The translations under genes and the position numbers were made by a program. Positions 35,109 to 44,200 of a DNA stretch of 64,000 nt are shown here, piece after piece. Every line of letters starts with the position of its first letter. The stretch's first letter is position 1. Under the pieces are notes generated by a model that did not search any database, had not been told where the DNA came from, and saw only the letters and a list, made by a program, of their open reading frames with translations. This DNA comes from Capillibacterium thermochitinicola (GTDB lineage Bacteria > Bacillota > UBA4882 > UBA10575), in assembly GCF_013664685.1 (NCBI RefSeq), contig NZ_JAAKDE010000002.1, positions 62,001 through 126,000 of the forward strand, given 5' to 3'.

Positions 35109-37322
35109 ATGGACAACTTCGGGTTTTTAAAAACAAAATGGCCAGATTTGGCGGAAGTCGGCCATTTGGCCGAGACTCTTCTCGGGGTGGATCCGAAGGC
35201 GACTTTATCGAAATTACGGTTGTTTGCCGAGTTGGTCACCGGCCAAATTATGCAGGAAGCGGGGATCCTGCAGTCGTCTGTCTGGGAAGACCACCGCTTT
35301 TTGCGGGAACTGACGACGCTTCGGAAATATAGGGCAGCCCCCGACTTTATCCTCAATTACCTGCATACCTTAAGGATCGAAGGGAATAAGGCAAATCACC
35401 GAAATTACGGCAATTACTATCTTGCTGCGGCCATGCTCCGGAAAGCCTTTGCCCTAGGGATCTGGCTGATGAAAACCTACGGACCCCCGGGTTTTGTTCC
35501 GCCGGAATTTTCTTGGGATTACGGCCGGGAGGAAGCCGGAGAGGAAGAGAAGGGAAGTGTTCTCCTGCTTAACATTTTTGCCCCTTTGGACAAGGTTAAT
35601 GATGAGGAGCTAAGATCCCTTGTTGCCATTTTACAAAACATCACCCTGGCCAACTATCTAAAGGAAACCGGGAGTAAAATCGGGAGTTTCCTCACGAAAA
35701 AATTGAACCAGGCCGGAGCGCTGATCGGGCACGGCGATTGGGTGCCGGAGGTGGAGATTAAAAAGGTTTCCGATCTGATTGATGAGGCCACCCAAAACCT
35801 TCAGGGCTATCGTCGCGAGGAACTTATTTCTCTCTTCCAAGCGGAACTGGCGAAACGGGTCAACCTAAACGGGGAAATCAGCCCGGAAGCCCTTTCGGTG
35901 ACGATAATTAATGAAGCCGCCAAGGGGCTCCGTCTGGATAGCGGTTTATCTTTGGCTCAAAAAGCGCAGCTGGTTTATGAGCGTTACAAAGAACGCCTCT
36001 GGGAAGAGGCGCAAAAGTGGGCGAAGCGTTTCTCAGGAGAGGAGAAAGAGAAAGCGGCCGCGCGCCTGGACGAAGCGCTCAGTGGACTTAAAGAAGAGGA
36101 GCGGCGTGCCCTGGAAAAGTCGCTAGGGGTTGACCGGTTAACTGGAACGGTGATTATGAAAGCCCTCACGGGGGCGGCCGGCCCGCTTTCCCTGATTGCG
36201 CTGGTCGAATTGACCGGGTTTGGAGCTTATCTGATGTTGACGACAGTGCTGCACGCCGTCTTTACGACGATGCTCGGGATTACCCTTCCCTTTTCCATTT
36301 ATACCGGCGCGGCCAGTCTGTTAAGCTTTTTAACCGGGCCGGTTGGTTGGCTCCTGGCGGTCGGCTTTGGCGGTTTCCAGCTCCAGAAAGGGACTCTGGA
36401 GATAAACCGTAACCTGTTGGCGATGGTGATCTGGTTTAGCCTGAGCCACTATCAAGGACAGGTGGCCCCTTGGGATGAGGATTTGCCCAGTTGGGCGGAG
36501 GGTGAGGAACGGGCAAAGGTGGAGGCGGTGGACCGGCGGCTGCATAAACTGGAGGCAGAGCGGGCTGATTTAACGGCAAACCTGAAGACGGCCGCCGGCC
36601 GGTTGGATAAAGCAGAGGCCTTGCGGACGAGGCTGACTGAGGAAAAGCAAAAAACAACGAATCAACAGGAGATTTTGGCCAAGGAGTTGCGTCAATTGGA
36701 AGAGGCCTGGGCGAACGGGACCTGGCGGAAGCAGCAAATTACACCGGGCTACCAAGCGAAGGCCAAGGTTTGGGTGGAAAAGCTCACCCGAAAAGTGCCA
36801 ACTCTTTCTCCACTTGAGAAATTATTTCCCGGCGAAGAAGAACAGTATCAAAACGTCCTTCGGAAGAAAAGGGAAGAAGTTGAGCGCTTGGACCAAAAGC
36901 TGGCGGAGTTAGAAAAGAAACTGGCTGCTACTGCCCAGGAGCTGAAGCAGGCAGCGGACGAAAAAACCACTCTGCAAAGAGCGGTCGAAGAAACCGGTCA
37001 GCAAGTGGAGGCTTGCCTCCTTCCCCGGGCGCAGGAGATCCAAAACCTATGGGAACTCCATTTCCGGCGGCTTTTCTTTGCCGAACCGGCCTTACGTCAG
37101 GTGGCTGCGCTGCCCTTGGCCCGTCGGCTGGTGCTCGAACGGTATTTGTTGGAGCTCAATGAACTGAACAACCCCGTTTTGCTGGCGGAGGGAAAGACTA
37201 CGGTGGACGGGAGAAATTGCCATTATCTCTTTATTACGCTCGCCAAGGGAGAAAAAATCCGTCTGGTTTACTTGGCGCAGCCGGACGGGACAACGAAAAT
37301 CCTACAAATTAGTGCTTCTTAA
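35109..37322 (+). CDS. Large protein: DUF4145-like N-terminus, hydrophobic middle, coiled-coil C-terminus
   Basis: 737 residues. Residues 1-125 resemble the DUF4145 domain also found at the start of HsdR-type proteins (FAELVTGQIMQ then FILNYLHTLRIEGNKANH). Residues about 345-440 are hydrophobic (FGAYLMLTTVLHAVFTTMLG, LPFSIYTGAASLLSFLTGP, VGWLL), reminiscent of YaaW-type proteins. Residues about 480-650 are heptad-rich coiled coil (LEAERADLTANLKTAAGRL, VERLDQKLAELEKKLAATA). The domain order suggests a membrane-linked sensor or effector. ATG follows GGGAGGGGTG 66 bases after the WYL pair. Function unknown. Confidence 0.7.
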   Translation: MDNFGFLKTKWPDLAEVGHLAETLLGVDPKATLSKLRLFAELVTGQIMQEAGILQSSVWEDHRFLRELTTLRKYRAAPDFILNYLHTLRIEGNKANHRNYGNYYLAAAMLRKAFALGIWLMKTYGPPGFVPPEFSWDYGREEAGEEEKGSVLLLNIFAPLDKVNDEELRSLVAILQNITLANYLKETGSKIGSFLTKKLNQAGALIGHGDWVPEVEIKKVSDLIDEATQNLQGYRREELISLFQAELAKRVNLNGEISPEALSVTIINEAAKGLRLDSGLSLAQKAQLVYERYKERLWEEAQKWAKRFSGEEKEKAAARLDEALSGLKEEERRALEKSLGVDRLTGTVIMKALTGAAGPLSLIALVELTGFGAYLMLTTVLHAVFTTMLGITLPFSIYTGAASLLSFLTGPVGWLLAVGFGGFQLQKGTLEINRNLLAMVIWFSLSHYQGQVAPWDEDLPSWAEGEERAKVEAVDRRLHKLEAERADLTANLKTAAGRLDKAEALRTRLTEEKQKTTNQQEILAKELRQLEEAWANGTWRKQQITPGYQAKAKVWVEKLTRKVPTLSPLEKLFPGEEEQYQNVLRKKREEVERLDQKLAELEKKLAATAQELKQAADEKTTLQRAVEETGQQVEACLLPRAQEIQNLWELHFRRLFFAEPALRQVAALPLARRLVLERYLLELNELNNPVLLAEGKTTVDGRNCHYLFITLAKGEKIRLVYLAQPDGTTKILQISAS

Positions 37323-37803
37323 TCCCTACCTTTACCAGTTGGGGATTTAAGAGTTTGACCAGGTCCTGCGGGTCCATTTCCACCAGGAAGCCGCGCTTGC
37401 CGCCATTGATGTAGATTCTGGGCAGGTCCAGAATGGTCGCTTCCATATATACCGGCATCCGGTGCCGGATGCCGAAGGGTGAGGTCCCCCCGACCAAATA
37501 ACCGCTGTGCTTATTGGCGGTTTCCGGAGTGCAAGGCTGGATTGTCTTCACGCCGAGAAGCCGGGCCAGTTCCTTGGTGGAAACCTCCAAATCGCCGTGC
37601 ATCAAGATGATGAGGGGTTTTTTCTTTTCATCTTCCATAATCAACGTTTTGATGGTGGCGTGTTCGGGGATGCCCAATTCCCGCGCCGCGACCTCCGTCC
37701 CACCCCTGTCTTCATAGCGGTACAGATGTTCCGTGTAACTGACCTTTGCCGCCCGCAAAAAACGGATTGCCGGGGTAACCGGGTATTTTGCTTTATCTCC
37801 CAT
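37309..37803 (-). CDS. ybaK: YbaK/EbsC-type aminoacyl-tRNA editing protein (Cys-tRNA(Pro) deacylase)
   Basis: 164 residues, one domain. Hydrolyses Cys wrongly attached to tRNA-Pro. Family segments: YRYEDRGGTEVAARELGI near 29-46, TLIMEDEKKKPLIILMHGD near 53, VSTKELARLLGVKTIQPCTPE near 74-94, YLVGGTSPFGIRHRMPVYME near 101-120 and IYINGGKRGFLVEMDPQDL near 131-149. The Lys in the first third that is key in YbaK (KTL context) is present. It converges on and overlaps the end of the 35109 gene by 14 bases. Weak ribosome site. Confidence 0.9.
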   Translation of the reverse strand: MGDKAKYPVTPAIRFLRAAKVSYTEHLYRYEDRGGTEVAARELGIPEHATIKTLIMEDEKKKPLIILMHGDLEVSTKELARLLGVKTIQPCTPETANKHSGYLVGGTSPFGIRHRMPVYMEATILDLPRIYINGGKRGFLVEMDPQDLVKLLNPQLVKVGIKKH

Positions 37804-38049
37804 GGAAACACCAGCTTTCAGAATCTTTGTTATCCCTTACTAAACCTTTGGTATTATTTTACCTCTTCCTTGTTAAAGATTGTAGCAGAGCAATGAGTAA
37901 AGTAAGAAAATAAGAAGAATCATGTCTAAACCGGTGTCTGTTCCGGTAGCTGTCTTGCCGACGAAATTGTCCGGTGGAAGCAGCAAAAGACCACGTGGGT
38001 TATGATCCGTCCGGGGTTCTGCACATATGAAAAGAAGTTTTAATTAAAA

Positions 38050-38078
38050 TAAAAAGGCTGCCTAAAGCGGCAGCTTTA
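38050..38078 (-). terminator. Intrinsic terminator of the 38.1-40.9 kb importer operon
   Basis: Read on the minus strand: AGCTGCC-gcttta-GGCAGCC followed by TTTTTATTTT. It lies about 20 bases after the ATPase stop. Confidence 0.85.
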
Positions 38079-38097
38079 CAATTAGGTCAACCAACCA

Positions 38098-38895
38098 TCA
38101 ACCATGTAACAAAATCCGGTCATCGGTCAATTCCCGGCCGCTTTTCGCGGCGAACTTCGCCAGCAGGTCGTTGACGGTAAGCTTCTCCCTTTCTTTCCCC
38201 TTGAGATCAAGGATGATTTCCCCCCGGTCCATCATGATCGTGCGTTTACCCATGGCCAAGGCCTGTTTCATGTCGTGGGTGACCATCAGGACGGTTAATT
38301 GGTACTCCGCGACGATCCGGTCGGTAATGGCCATGATCTGCTGGGCCGTACTCGGGTCCAGGGCAGCCGTGTATTCATCCAGGAGGAGGAGCCGGGGATG
38401 GCCCATAGTGGCCATGAGCAGGGTAAGGGCTTGCCGCTGCCCGCCGGAGAGCAGTTTCACCGGGCAATCCAGGCGGTTTTCCAGGCCCAGTTCCAGTAAG
38501 GAAAGGAGGCGCTTAAATTCGGCCCGTCTGTTCTTGTCCAGTCCCGGCCGTAAACTCCGGCGCTGACCGCGTTTGACGGCCAGCGAAAGGTTCTCCTCGA
38601 TCGTCATTTCGGCGGCCGTTCCTTGCAGGGGATCTTGAAAAACCCGGCCGACGAGGGACGCCCGTTTATAAACCGGCCAGTGGGTGACATCCTCGCCGTT
38701 AATCTCCACCGTTCCCGCATCCGGGAAAAGGGTACCGGCGATCAGGTTCAGCAGGGTGGATTTGCCCGCCCCGTTACTGCCGATAATCGTGATGAAATCG
38801 CCTTTGGGAACCTCCAGGTTAATATCCTTCAGGGCGTAATTCTCGTTGACCTTGCCGTAGTTAAAGATTTTGTGCAGATTAGTTAGTCTGAGCAT
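38098..38895 (-). CDS. ABC transporter ATPase (TrpZ-like class)
   Basis: 265 residues, single ABC domain. Walker A GSNGAGKST near 39, Q-loop FQDPLQGT near 86, signature LSGGQRQAL near 149, Walker B LLLLDEYTAALD near 169, and H-loop VTHDMKQAL near 206. DEYT instead of DEPT is typical of this importer class, which pairs with a LivH-like permease and a PF04392-type binding protein. It overlaps the permease gene by 17 bases. Family use includes tryptophan or tyrosine uptake, but the ligand here is not proven. Confidence 0.88.
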   Translation of the reverse strand: MLRLTNLHKIFNYGKVNENYALKDINLEVPKGDFITIIGSNGAGKSTLLNLIAGTLFPDAGTVEINGEDVTHWPVYKRASLVGRVFQDPLQGTAAEMTIEENLSLAVKRGQRRSLRPGLDKNRRAEFKRLLSLLELGLENRLDCPVKLLSGGQRQALTLLMATMGHPRLLLLDEYTAALDPSTAQQIMAITDRIVAEYQLTVLMVTHDMKQALAMGKRTIMMDRGEIILDLKGKEREKLTVNDLLAKFAAKSGRELTDDRILLHG

Positions 38896-39802
38896 CAGAA
38901 ACGCCCCTTTCCATCAAGCGTTCGGCGAATTCGTCCTGGATCATGAAGTGGCGCAGGGTCGGGGCGCCGAGGGCCAGGATCACCAGCAGGGCCGTGACGA
39001 TCTTTAGGTCGGTGGGGGCGAAGCCCAGCTGGAGAGCGACCGTGATCGCCAGGCGGTAGATGACGGAGCCAACGATCACGCCAAAGGTGGCATAGATTAT
39101 TTTGCTGGTCCGGATCACAACTTCCCCAATGATCACCGAGGCGAGGCCAATCACGATCATGCCGATCCCCATCCCCACATCGGCAAAGCCCTGATACTGA
39201 CAGGTTAAGGCCCCGGAAAGGGCGACGAGGCCGTTGGCCAGGCCCAAACCGAGGATTTTGATGTGGTTGGTGTTCCCGCCCAAGCTCTCAATCATGACCG
39301 GGCTGTCGCCGGTGGCGCGAAGGGCCATTCCGATCTCGGTATAAAGGAAATAATCAAGGAGAAATTTGACCAGAAAGACGAGGAGAGTAAAAACGGTTAA
39401 GGCCAGATAACGGTCGGGAAAGCCCCAGTCTTTGATCACCGTGAGAATGGTCGTCTCCCGTAACAAGGGGATATTGGCGCGCCCCATAATCCGGAGGTTT
39501 ATGGAATAGAGGGAAGTCATGGTCAAAATCCCGGCGAGGAGACCGGCAATCTTGAGTTTGGTGTTGATGACTCCGGTGATTATACCCGCCACCACCCCGG
39601 CGAACATCGCAATGCCGGTGGCGAGGAAAGGGTTCGTTCCGTTAATGATCAAAGCCGCGCTGACCGCCGCCCCCAACGGAAAACTGCCTTCCACTGTTAG
39701 ATCGGGAAAATCCAAAACCCGAAAGGGCAGGTAAACACCCAACGCCAGCAGGCCAAAGACAAGTCCCTGTTCAACTGTACCCTGGAGAATATTTAGCCAC
39801 AT
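38879..39802 (-). CDS. ABC transporter permease (TrpY-like class)
   Basis: 307 residues, hydrophobic throughout, with eight or more helices. VYLPFRVLDFPDLTVEGSFPLGAAV near 23-47 and GLANGLVALSGALTCQYQGFADVGMG near 195-220 are typical of the permease class related to LivH. The cytoplasmic loop near 160-180 (EIGMALRATGDSPVMIESLG) would contact the ATPase. Lies between the binding-protein and ATPase genes in one operon. Confidence 0.88.
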   Translation of the reverse strand: MWLNILQGTVEQGLVFGLLALGVYLPFRVLDFPDLTVEGSFPLGAAVSAALIINGTNPFLATGIAMFAGVVAGIITGVINTKLKIAGLLAGILTMTSLYSINLRIMGRANIPLLRETTILTVIKDWGFPDRYLALTVFTLLVFLVKFLLDYFLYTEIGMALRATGDSPVMIESLGGNTNHIKILGLGLANGLVALSGALTCQYQGFADVGMGIGMIVIGLASVIIGEVVIRTSKIIYATFGVIVGSVIYRLAITVALQLGFAPTDLKIVTALLVILALGAPTLRHFMIQDEFAERLMERGVSDAQTN

Positions 39803-39878
39803 GATTCGTCACTCCATTTAAAGATTGAATTAGCCCGGATTCTAGCGGCGTCTTAACGACGATCTTGGAAACGTTGCC

Positions 39879-40877
39879 CTATTGATTCCGAATAAGGGTG
39901 GCTATCTCCCGCATGGCCGCAGAGAGGTTGATCCCCAAAGCCCGTGCCACGTCTTCATTGATCACCAGTTCGGTCTTTTTCTGGCTCTCGACGGGCATGG
40001 TTTGCGGTTTGGCGCCTTCTTCAATAATGCGGAGCGCCATCTCCGCCGTCTGGCGGCCAAGCCGGTAGTAATTAACCCCCACGGTGGCCAGGGCGCCCTG
40101 GGATACCAGGTTTGCTTCCCCGGCGATGATCGGAAGTTTATTCTCCTCGGCAACCTTGACCACGGAAGAAAAAGCGGAGACTACGGTATTATCGGTGGGG
40201 ACGTAAATAAGGTCTACCCGGCCGATGAAGGACTGGGCGGCTTGCAAAACGCCGGCGCTGGTGTCGACTGTGGCTTCCACCACGGTCAGGCCCAATTCCG
40301 CGGTGATATCTTTTGCCATCTTGACTTGGGTGACGGAGTTCGTTTCCCCGGCGTTGTAAATGATCCCAACCCGTTTCGCTTGGGGTACCAACTCTTGAGC
40401 CAATTTGAACTGTGCTTCCATCGGCTGCAGATCATTGGTCCCGGTGACATTGGTTCCCGGCCGTTCGGCGCTTTCCACCAAGCCGGCGGCGACCGGGTCG
40501 GTTACAGCAGTGAACAAAATGGGCTTATCTTTGATCAGATTCGCCACGGCCTGGGCGGTGGGGGTGGCAATGGCCAAGATCAGGTCGAGATTGGCGTTCT
40601 TGAATTTCTGGGCGATGGTATTGGCGGTGGCCATATCACCCTGGGCATTCTGGATTTCGTAGGTTATGTTTTCTCCTTCCACATACCCGCGTTCGGTCAG
40701 CAGATCGATAAATCCTTGCCGGGCGGAATCGAGCGCCGGGTGCTCCACAATCTGGACAATCCCGATTTTCAGGGTATCCGTTTTCAGGGTATCCGTTGCC
40801 GGTTGGCGGAGGAAAAAGAACACCCCCACGCTTACCAAAAGGATAACGACTAACAACAAAACTCCTTTTTTCTTCAA
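39879..40877 (-). CDS. ABC transporter substrate-binding protein (PF04392/TrpX-like)
   Basis: 332 residues from TTG at 40877, which has AAGGAG ten bases upstream. The frame stays open to an ATG at 40943, but that stretch covers an intrinsic terminator hairpin and is therefore leader RNA. GTG at 40886 sits on the ribosome site. An N-terminal membrane segment (KKKGVLLLVVILLVSVGVFF) anchors or exports the protein. The binding fold starts at LKIGIVQIVEHPALDSARQG near 38, with AIATPTAQAVANLIKD near 93 and VTGTNDLQP near 128. Likely ligand is an aromatic amino acid or related compound, by family only. Confidence 0.87.
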   Translation of the reverse strand: MKKKGVLLLVVILLVSVGVFFFLRQPATDTLKTDTLKIGIVQIVEHPALDSARQGFIDLLTERGYVEGENITYEIQNAQGDMATANTIAQKFKNANLDLILAIATPTAQAVANLIKDKPILFTAVTDPVAAGLVESAERPGTNVTGTNDLQPMEAQFKLAQELVPQAKRVGIIYNAGETNSVTQVKMAKDITAELGLTVVEATVDTSAGVLQAAQSFIGRVDLIYVPTDNTVVSAFSSVVKVAEENKLPIIAGEANLVSQGALATVGVNYYRLGRQTAEMALRIIEEGAKPQTMPVESQKKTELVINEDVARALGINLSAAMREIATLIRNQ

Positions 40878-40912
40878 GGCGTTCACTCTCCTTTTTCCTT
40901 GGCTCCTGGCGG

Positions 40913-40941
40913 AAAAAAGAAAAGCGCTCCGGTAGGAGCGC
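40913..40941 (-). terminator. Attenuator hairpin in the importer leader
   Basis: On the minus strand: GCGCTCC-tacc-GGAGCGC followed by TTTTCTTTTTT. It lies downstream of the promoter and upstream of the first gene, so it is placed to control read-through. Its left arm plus loop (TCCTACC) can instead pair with GGTAGGA at 41029-41035. Confidence 0.75.
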
Positions 40942-41062
40942 ATGTTTCCAATGAAACAGAGAAACAGAACAGATAACCCCTTCTCACATCACGAGCGGTG
41001 GTTATCATCTGCCTCTTCTTTTCTTATTTCCTACCATTCTACCAAACTACTTGTTATAAGTT
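40942..41062 (-). promoter_or_regulatory. Unrecognised cis-regulatory leader (riboswitch-like)
   Basis: About 120 bases between the transcription start region and the attenuator. It contains GATAACC / GGTTATC arms enclosing about 20 bases (about 40974-41006), and GGTAGGA complementary to the terminator arm, the geometry of an antiterminator. It lacks the T-box consensus, and I do not recognise a known riboswitch core. Ligand class unknown. Confidence 0.5.
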
Positions 41063-41068
41063 AAATTA

Positions 41069-41097
41069 ATTATATAGCAGATGCCGCCAAAAGTCAA
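41069..41097 (-). promoter_or_regulatory. Sigma-A-type promoter of the importer operon
   Basis: On the minus strand, TTGACT (41092-41097), 17 bases, TATAAT (41069-41074): near-consensus spacing and boxes. The start of transcription would be near 41062. The 40878-41287 space holds only this promoter, the leader and the region ahead of the helicase gene. Confidence 0.85.
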
Positions 41098-41287
41098 GAA
41101 ATAAGCTATTTTCGTAGGTGTCAGGAAGACTGGAAAGTTGATTTATAGGTTATAACCGTTTAAAGGTTGGGAAAGAAAAAACGTAATATTATTTTCACAT
41201 CCCGGCCGATCATTACGGGGAACAAATGTTATTATAGAAGGGTCCCGGCAGACTGTTTGCGTTGTAAAGAATTGGAGGTGTTTCTCT

Positions 41288-44200
41288 GTGCTCCATCCGG
41301 CGCTGAAGGATTTTCATCCCCTTGTTGCCCAGTGGTTTACGGAGACCTTCGGCACCCCGACGCCGCCCCAGGCGGAAGGGTGGCCGCGGATCGCCGCCGG
41401 GGAAAATGTGCTTCTCCTGGCGCCGACCGGTTCCGGAAAAACGCTGGCGGCTTTTTTAAAAGCCATCGACGGGCTTTACCGCGAGATGGAGCAAGAAGCA
41501 ACGACGCTGAAGCTCGGGTCGGCAAAGAACCACGGGGTGAAGATTTTGTATATCTCCCCGTTAAAAGCCTTGAACAATGACATCTACCGCAATCTGGAAC
41601 GGCCATTGAAGGGAATCCGGGCATACGGCGCGCAACGGGGGCTGATGCTTCCGGAGATCACCAGAGCGGTCCGGAGCGGGGATACCCCCGGGCCAGAACG
41701 CCAACGGATGCTGCGCCGGCCGCCGCAGATCCTGATCACGACGCCCGAGTCGCTTTTTTTGATGTTATCCTCAAAGGCCCGGGAGATCTTAAGGACGGTC
41801 CGGTGCGTAATTGTGGACGAGATCCATACGCTTTTTACGGAAAAACGCGGCGCCCATCTGGCCCTCTCGCTGGAACGCCTGGAAAGTCTGGTGGCGGAGA
41901 CGGCCGGTCCGGGGGAGCGGCTCCAGCGGATCGGTTTGTCCGCCACCATCCGTCCGCTCGAAGAAGTGGCCGCCTTTCTTGGCGGGTATGAGCCGGAACC
42001 GGTGCGCGGGGAGCGCCGGCCGCGGCCGGTGACCATTGTGGACACCGGCCAACGGAAAGAGCTGGATCTTGAGATTATCCTTCCCGTTCCCAACCTGCGG
42101 GAATTGCCGGAGAAAACCGTCTGGCCATCGATCTACCAACAAGTGGACGCTCTGGTCCGCCAGCACCGGTCGACGCTGGTTTTCGTCAACAACCGGCGGC
42201 TGGCCGAACGGGTGACCGCCAATCTCAACAAGATCGCCGGGGAGGAGGTTGCCCGGACCCACCATGGCAGTTTGTCGAAGGAGATCCGGCTGGAAGTGGA
42301 GAGAAAACTGAAGGCGGGTGAGCTTAAGTGCGTGGTGGCCACCGCCTCCTTGGAGCTGGGGATCGATGTGGGGGAGGTTGATCTGGTGATCCAACTGGAG
42401 TCCCCCAAGGAGGTCGCCCGTGGCCTGCAGCGGGTAGGCCGGGCCGGCCACGTCGTTAATCTGCCCAGCAAAGGACGGATCATCCCCAAAAACCGGGCGG
42501 ACCTTCTGGAAGCCGTAGCCTTGCTCCAGGAGATGAAAGCAGGCCGGGTCGAGCCGATGAAAGCCCCCAAAAACTGCCTGGACATTCTGGCCCAGCAACT
42601 GGTGGCGATGACCGCCACCGGCGAGGTGATGGTGGAGCAGGTCTGGCAGATCGTGCGTTCCGCCTATAATTTTCACACCCTGGCCCGGACCGACTTCGAA
42701 CGGGTGCTGGCCATGCTGAGCGGGGCTTACGAAAGCAAGGAGTATGTGGATTTACGTCCCCGGCTCTATTGGGACAAAAGCGCGGGGGTCCTCAAACCGG
42801 ATGCCTACGGGAAAAGGCTGGTTTACACGGCCGGAGGGACCATTCCGGACCGGGGCTATTACGGGGTTTATCTGGCCGGCTCCAATGTGCGCCTGGGGGA
42901 GTTGGATGAAGAGTTCGTCTACGAACGGCGCCTGAACGACCGGTTTGTTTTGGGGACTTCGGTCTGGCGGATTGAAGAGATCCGCCAGGACCGGGTGATC
43001 GTCTCCCCGGCGGGCAAAGGCGAAGCCTTCGTCCCTTTTTGGCGGGCGGAGCAGGGAGGTCGCTCTTTTGAGCTGGGGAAACGGATCGGCGCCTTTTTAG
43101 GCACGCTTGAAGCAAAGCTGGAGACGGGGGAGCTCCGTTCTTATCTGGAGACGGGGTGTGCCCTCAGTCCGGAGGTGGCCAGGAATCTCCATGCTTATCT
43201 GGCCGCCCAAAAGCGGGCGGTCGATTATCTACCCACCGACCGCCGGATCGTTATTGAGGAGTTCCCCGACGAGGCCGGGGAATGGCGCCTTTTGCTCCAC
43301 TCCCCCTTTGGGAACCGGGTCCATCTGGCGCTGGCTTTACTGCTCAATGCCGCCTGGGAAGAGCGCCTGGGAGCGAAATTTCCCTTTATGACCCAGGACG
43401 ACGGGATTATGTTCAGTCTGCCGCGGGGGAGTACGCCGCCCACCATCGACTGGCTGGGTTTGGCGGATGACGCGCTCGAAGAAAAGCTGGGGAAAGGCCT
43501 GGCCGGGACGCCGCTCTTCGGGGCGGTTTTCCGCCACTCTGCCCAACGGTCGCTGGTGATGCCCCGGGGCGGGTACGGCGGGAAAAGGGTCCCGCTGTGG
43601 CTTTCCCGGATTAAGGCCGGGAATTTACTGCAGATTGTGGCCAAGGACCGGGATTTTCCGCTGGTGATCGAGGCCTACCGGGAGATTTTCCAGGATTATT
43701 TGGACTTGGATGGCCTCCGTTCCGTGCTGGCGGCGATTGGCAGCGGGAAGATCCAAATTTACCGGAAACAGCACCAGACGCCTTCCCCCTTTGCCTACGG
43801 ACACCTCTTTAACTTTGTGGCCAGTTTTATCTATGAACCCGATACGCCGCGGGTGGAAGGCGGGCAGCGCCTTTTCGGGCTGGGGGCGGCCACTTTGAAA
43901 ACCATTGCCGGCGGGAGCGGCTTTCGTGATTTCTTCCGGACCGATGTCATTGCGGAAGTGGACCGGAAAGCCCGCGGCCTCGACCTGGTGATCAAGGAGC
44001 CGAACGAGGAACGGGTCGGGTACTGGCTGACGCGCTGCGGGGATCTGACCGACGATGAGATCAAGGAGGCCTTTCCCCAGCGGGAAGAGGAGATCCGGAC
44101 CATCATCGCTGTTTTACAGGCCAAAGGGGTTGCCGTCCCGGTCGAGGCGGCGCCGGCGGCCGGCGGCGAAAGCAACCGGCGGTTCCTGGTGAACCGGGAC

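Noticed and set aside
39882-40853. 323-residue + strand frame antisense to the binding-protein gene
   Set aside because: Gly/His-rich shadow frame; the minus-strand gene has signal anchor, family motifs, promoter and operon context.
40878-40943. N-terminal extension of the PF04392 binding protein back to the ATG at 40943
   Set aside because: It would be encoded by an intrinsic terminator hairpin and T tract; a better ribosome site precedes TTG 40877.
41029-41062. TRAP-type TAG repeats in the importer leader
   Set aside because: Only three TAG triplets, five bases apart; TRAP sites need many repeats at 2-3 base spacing.
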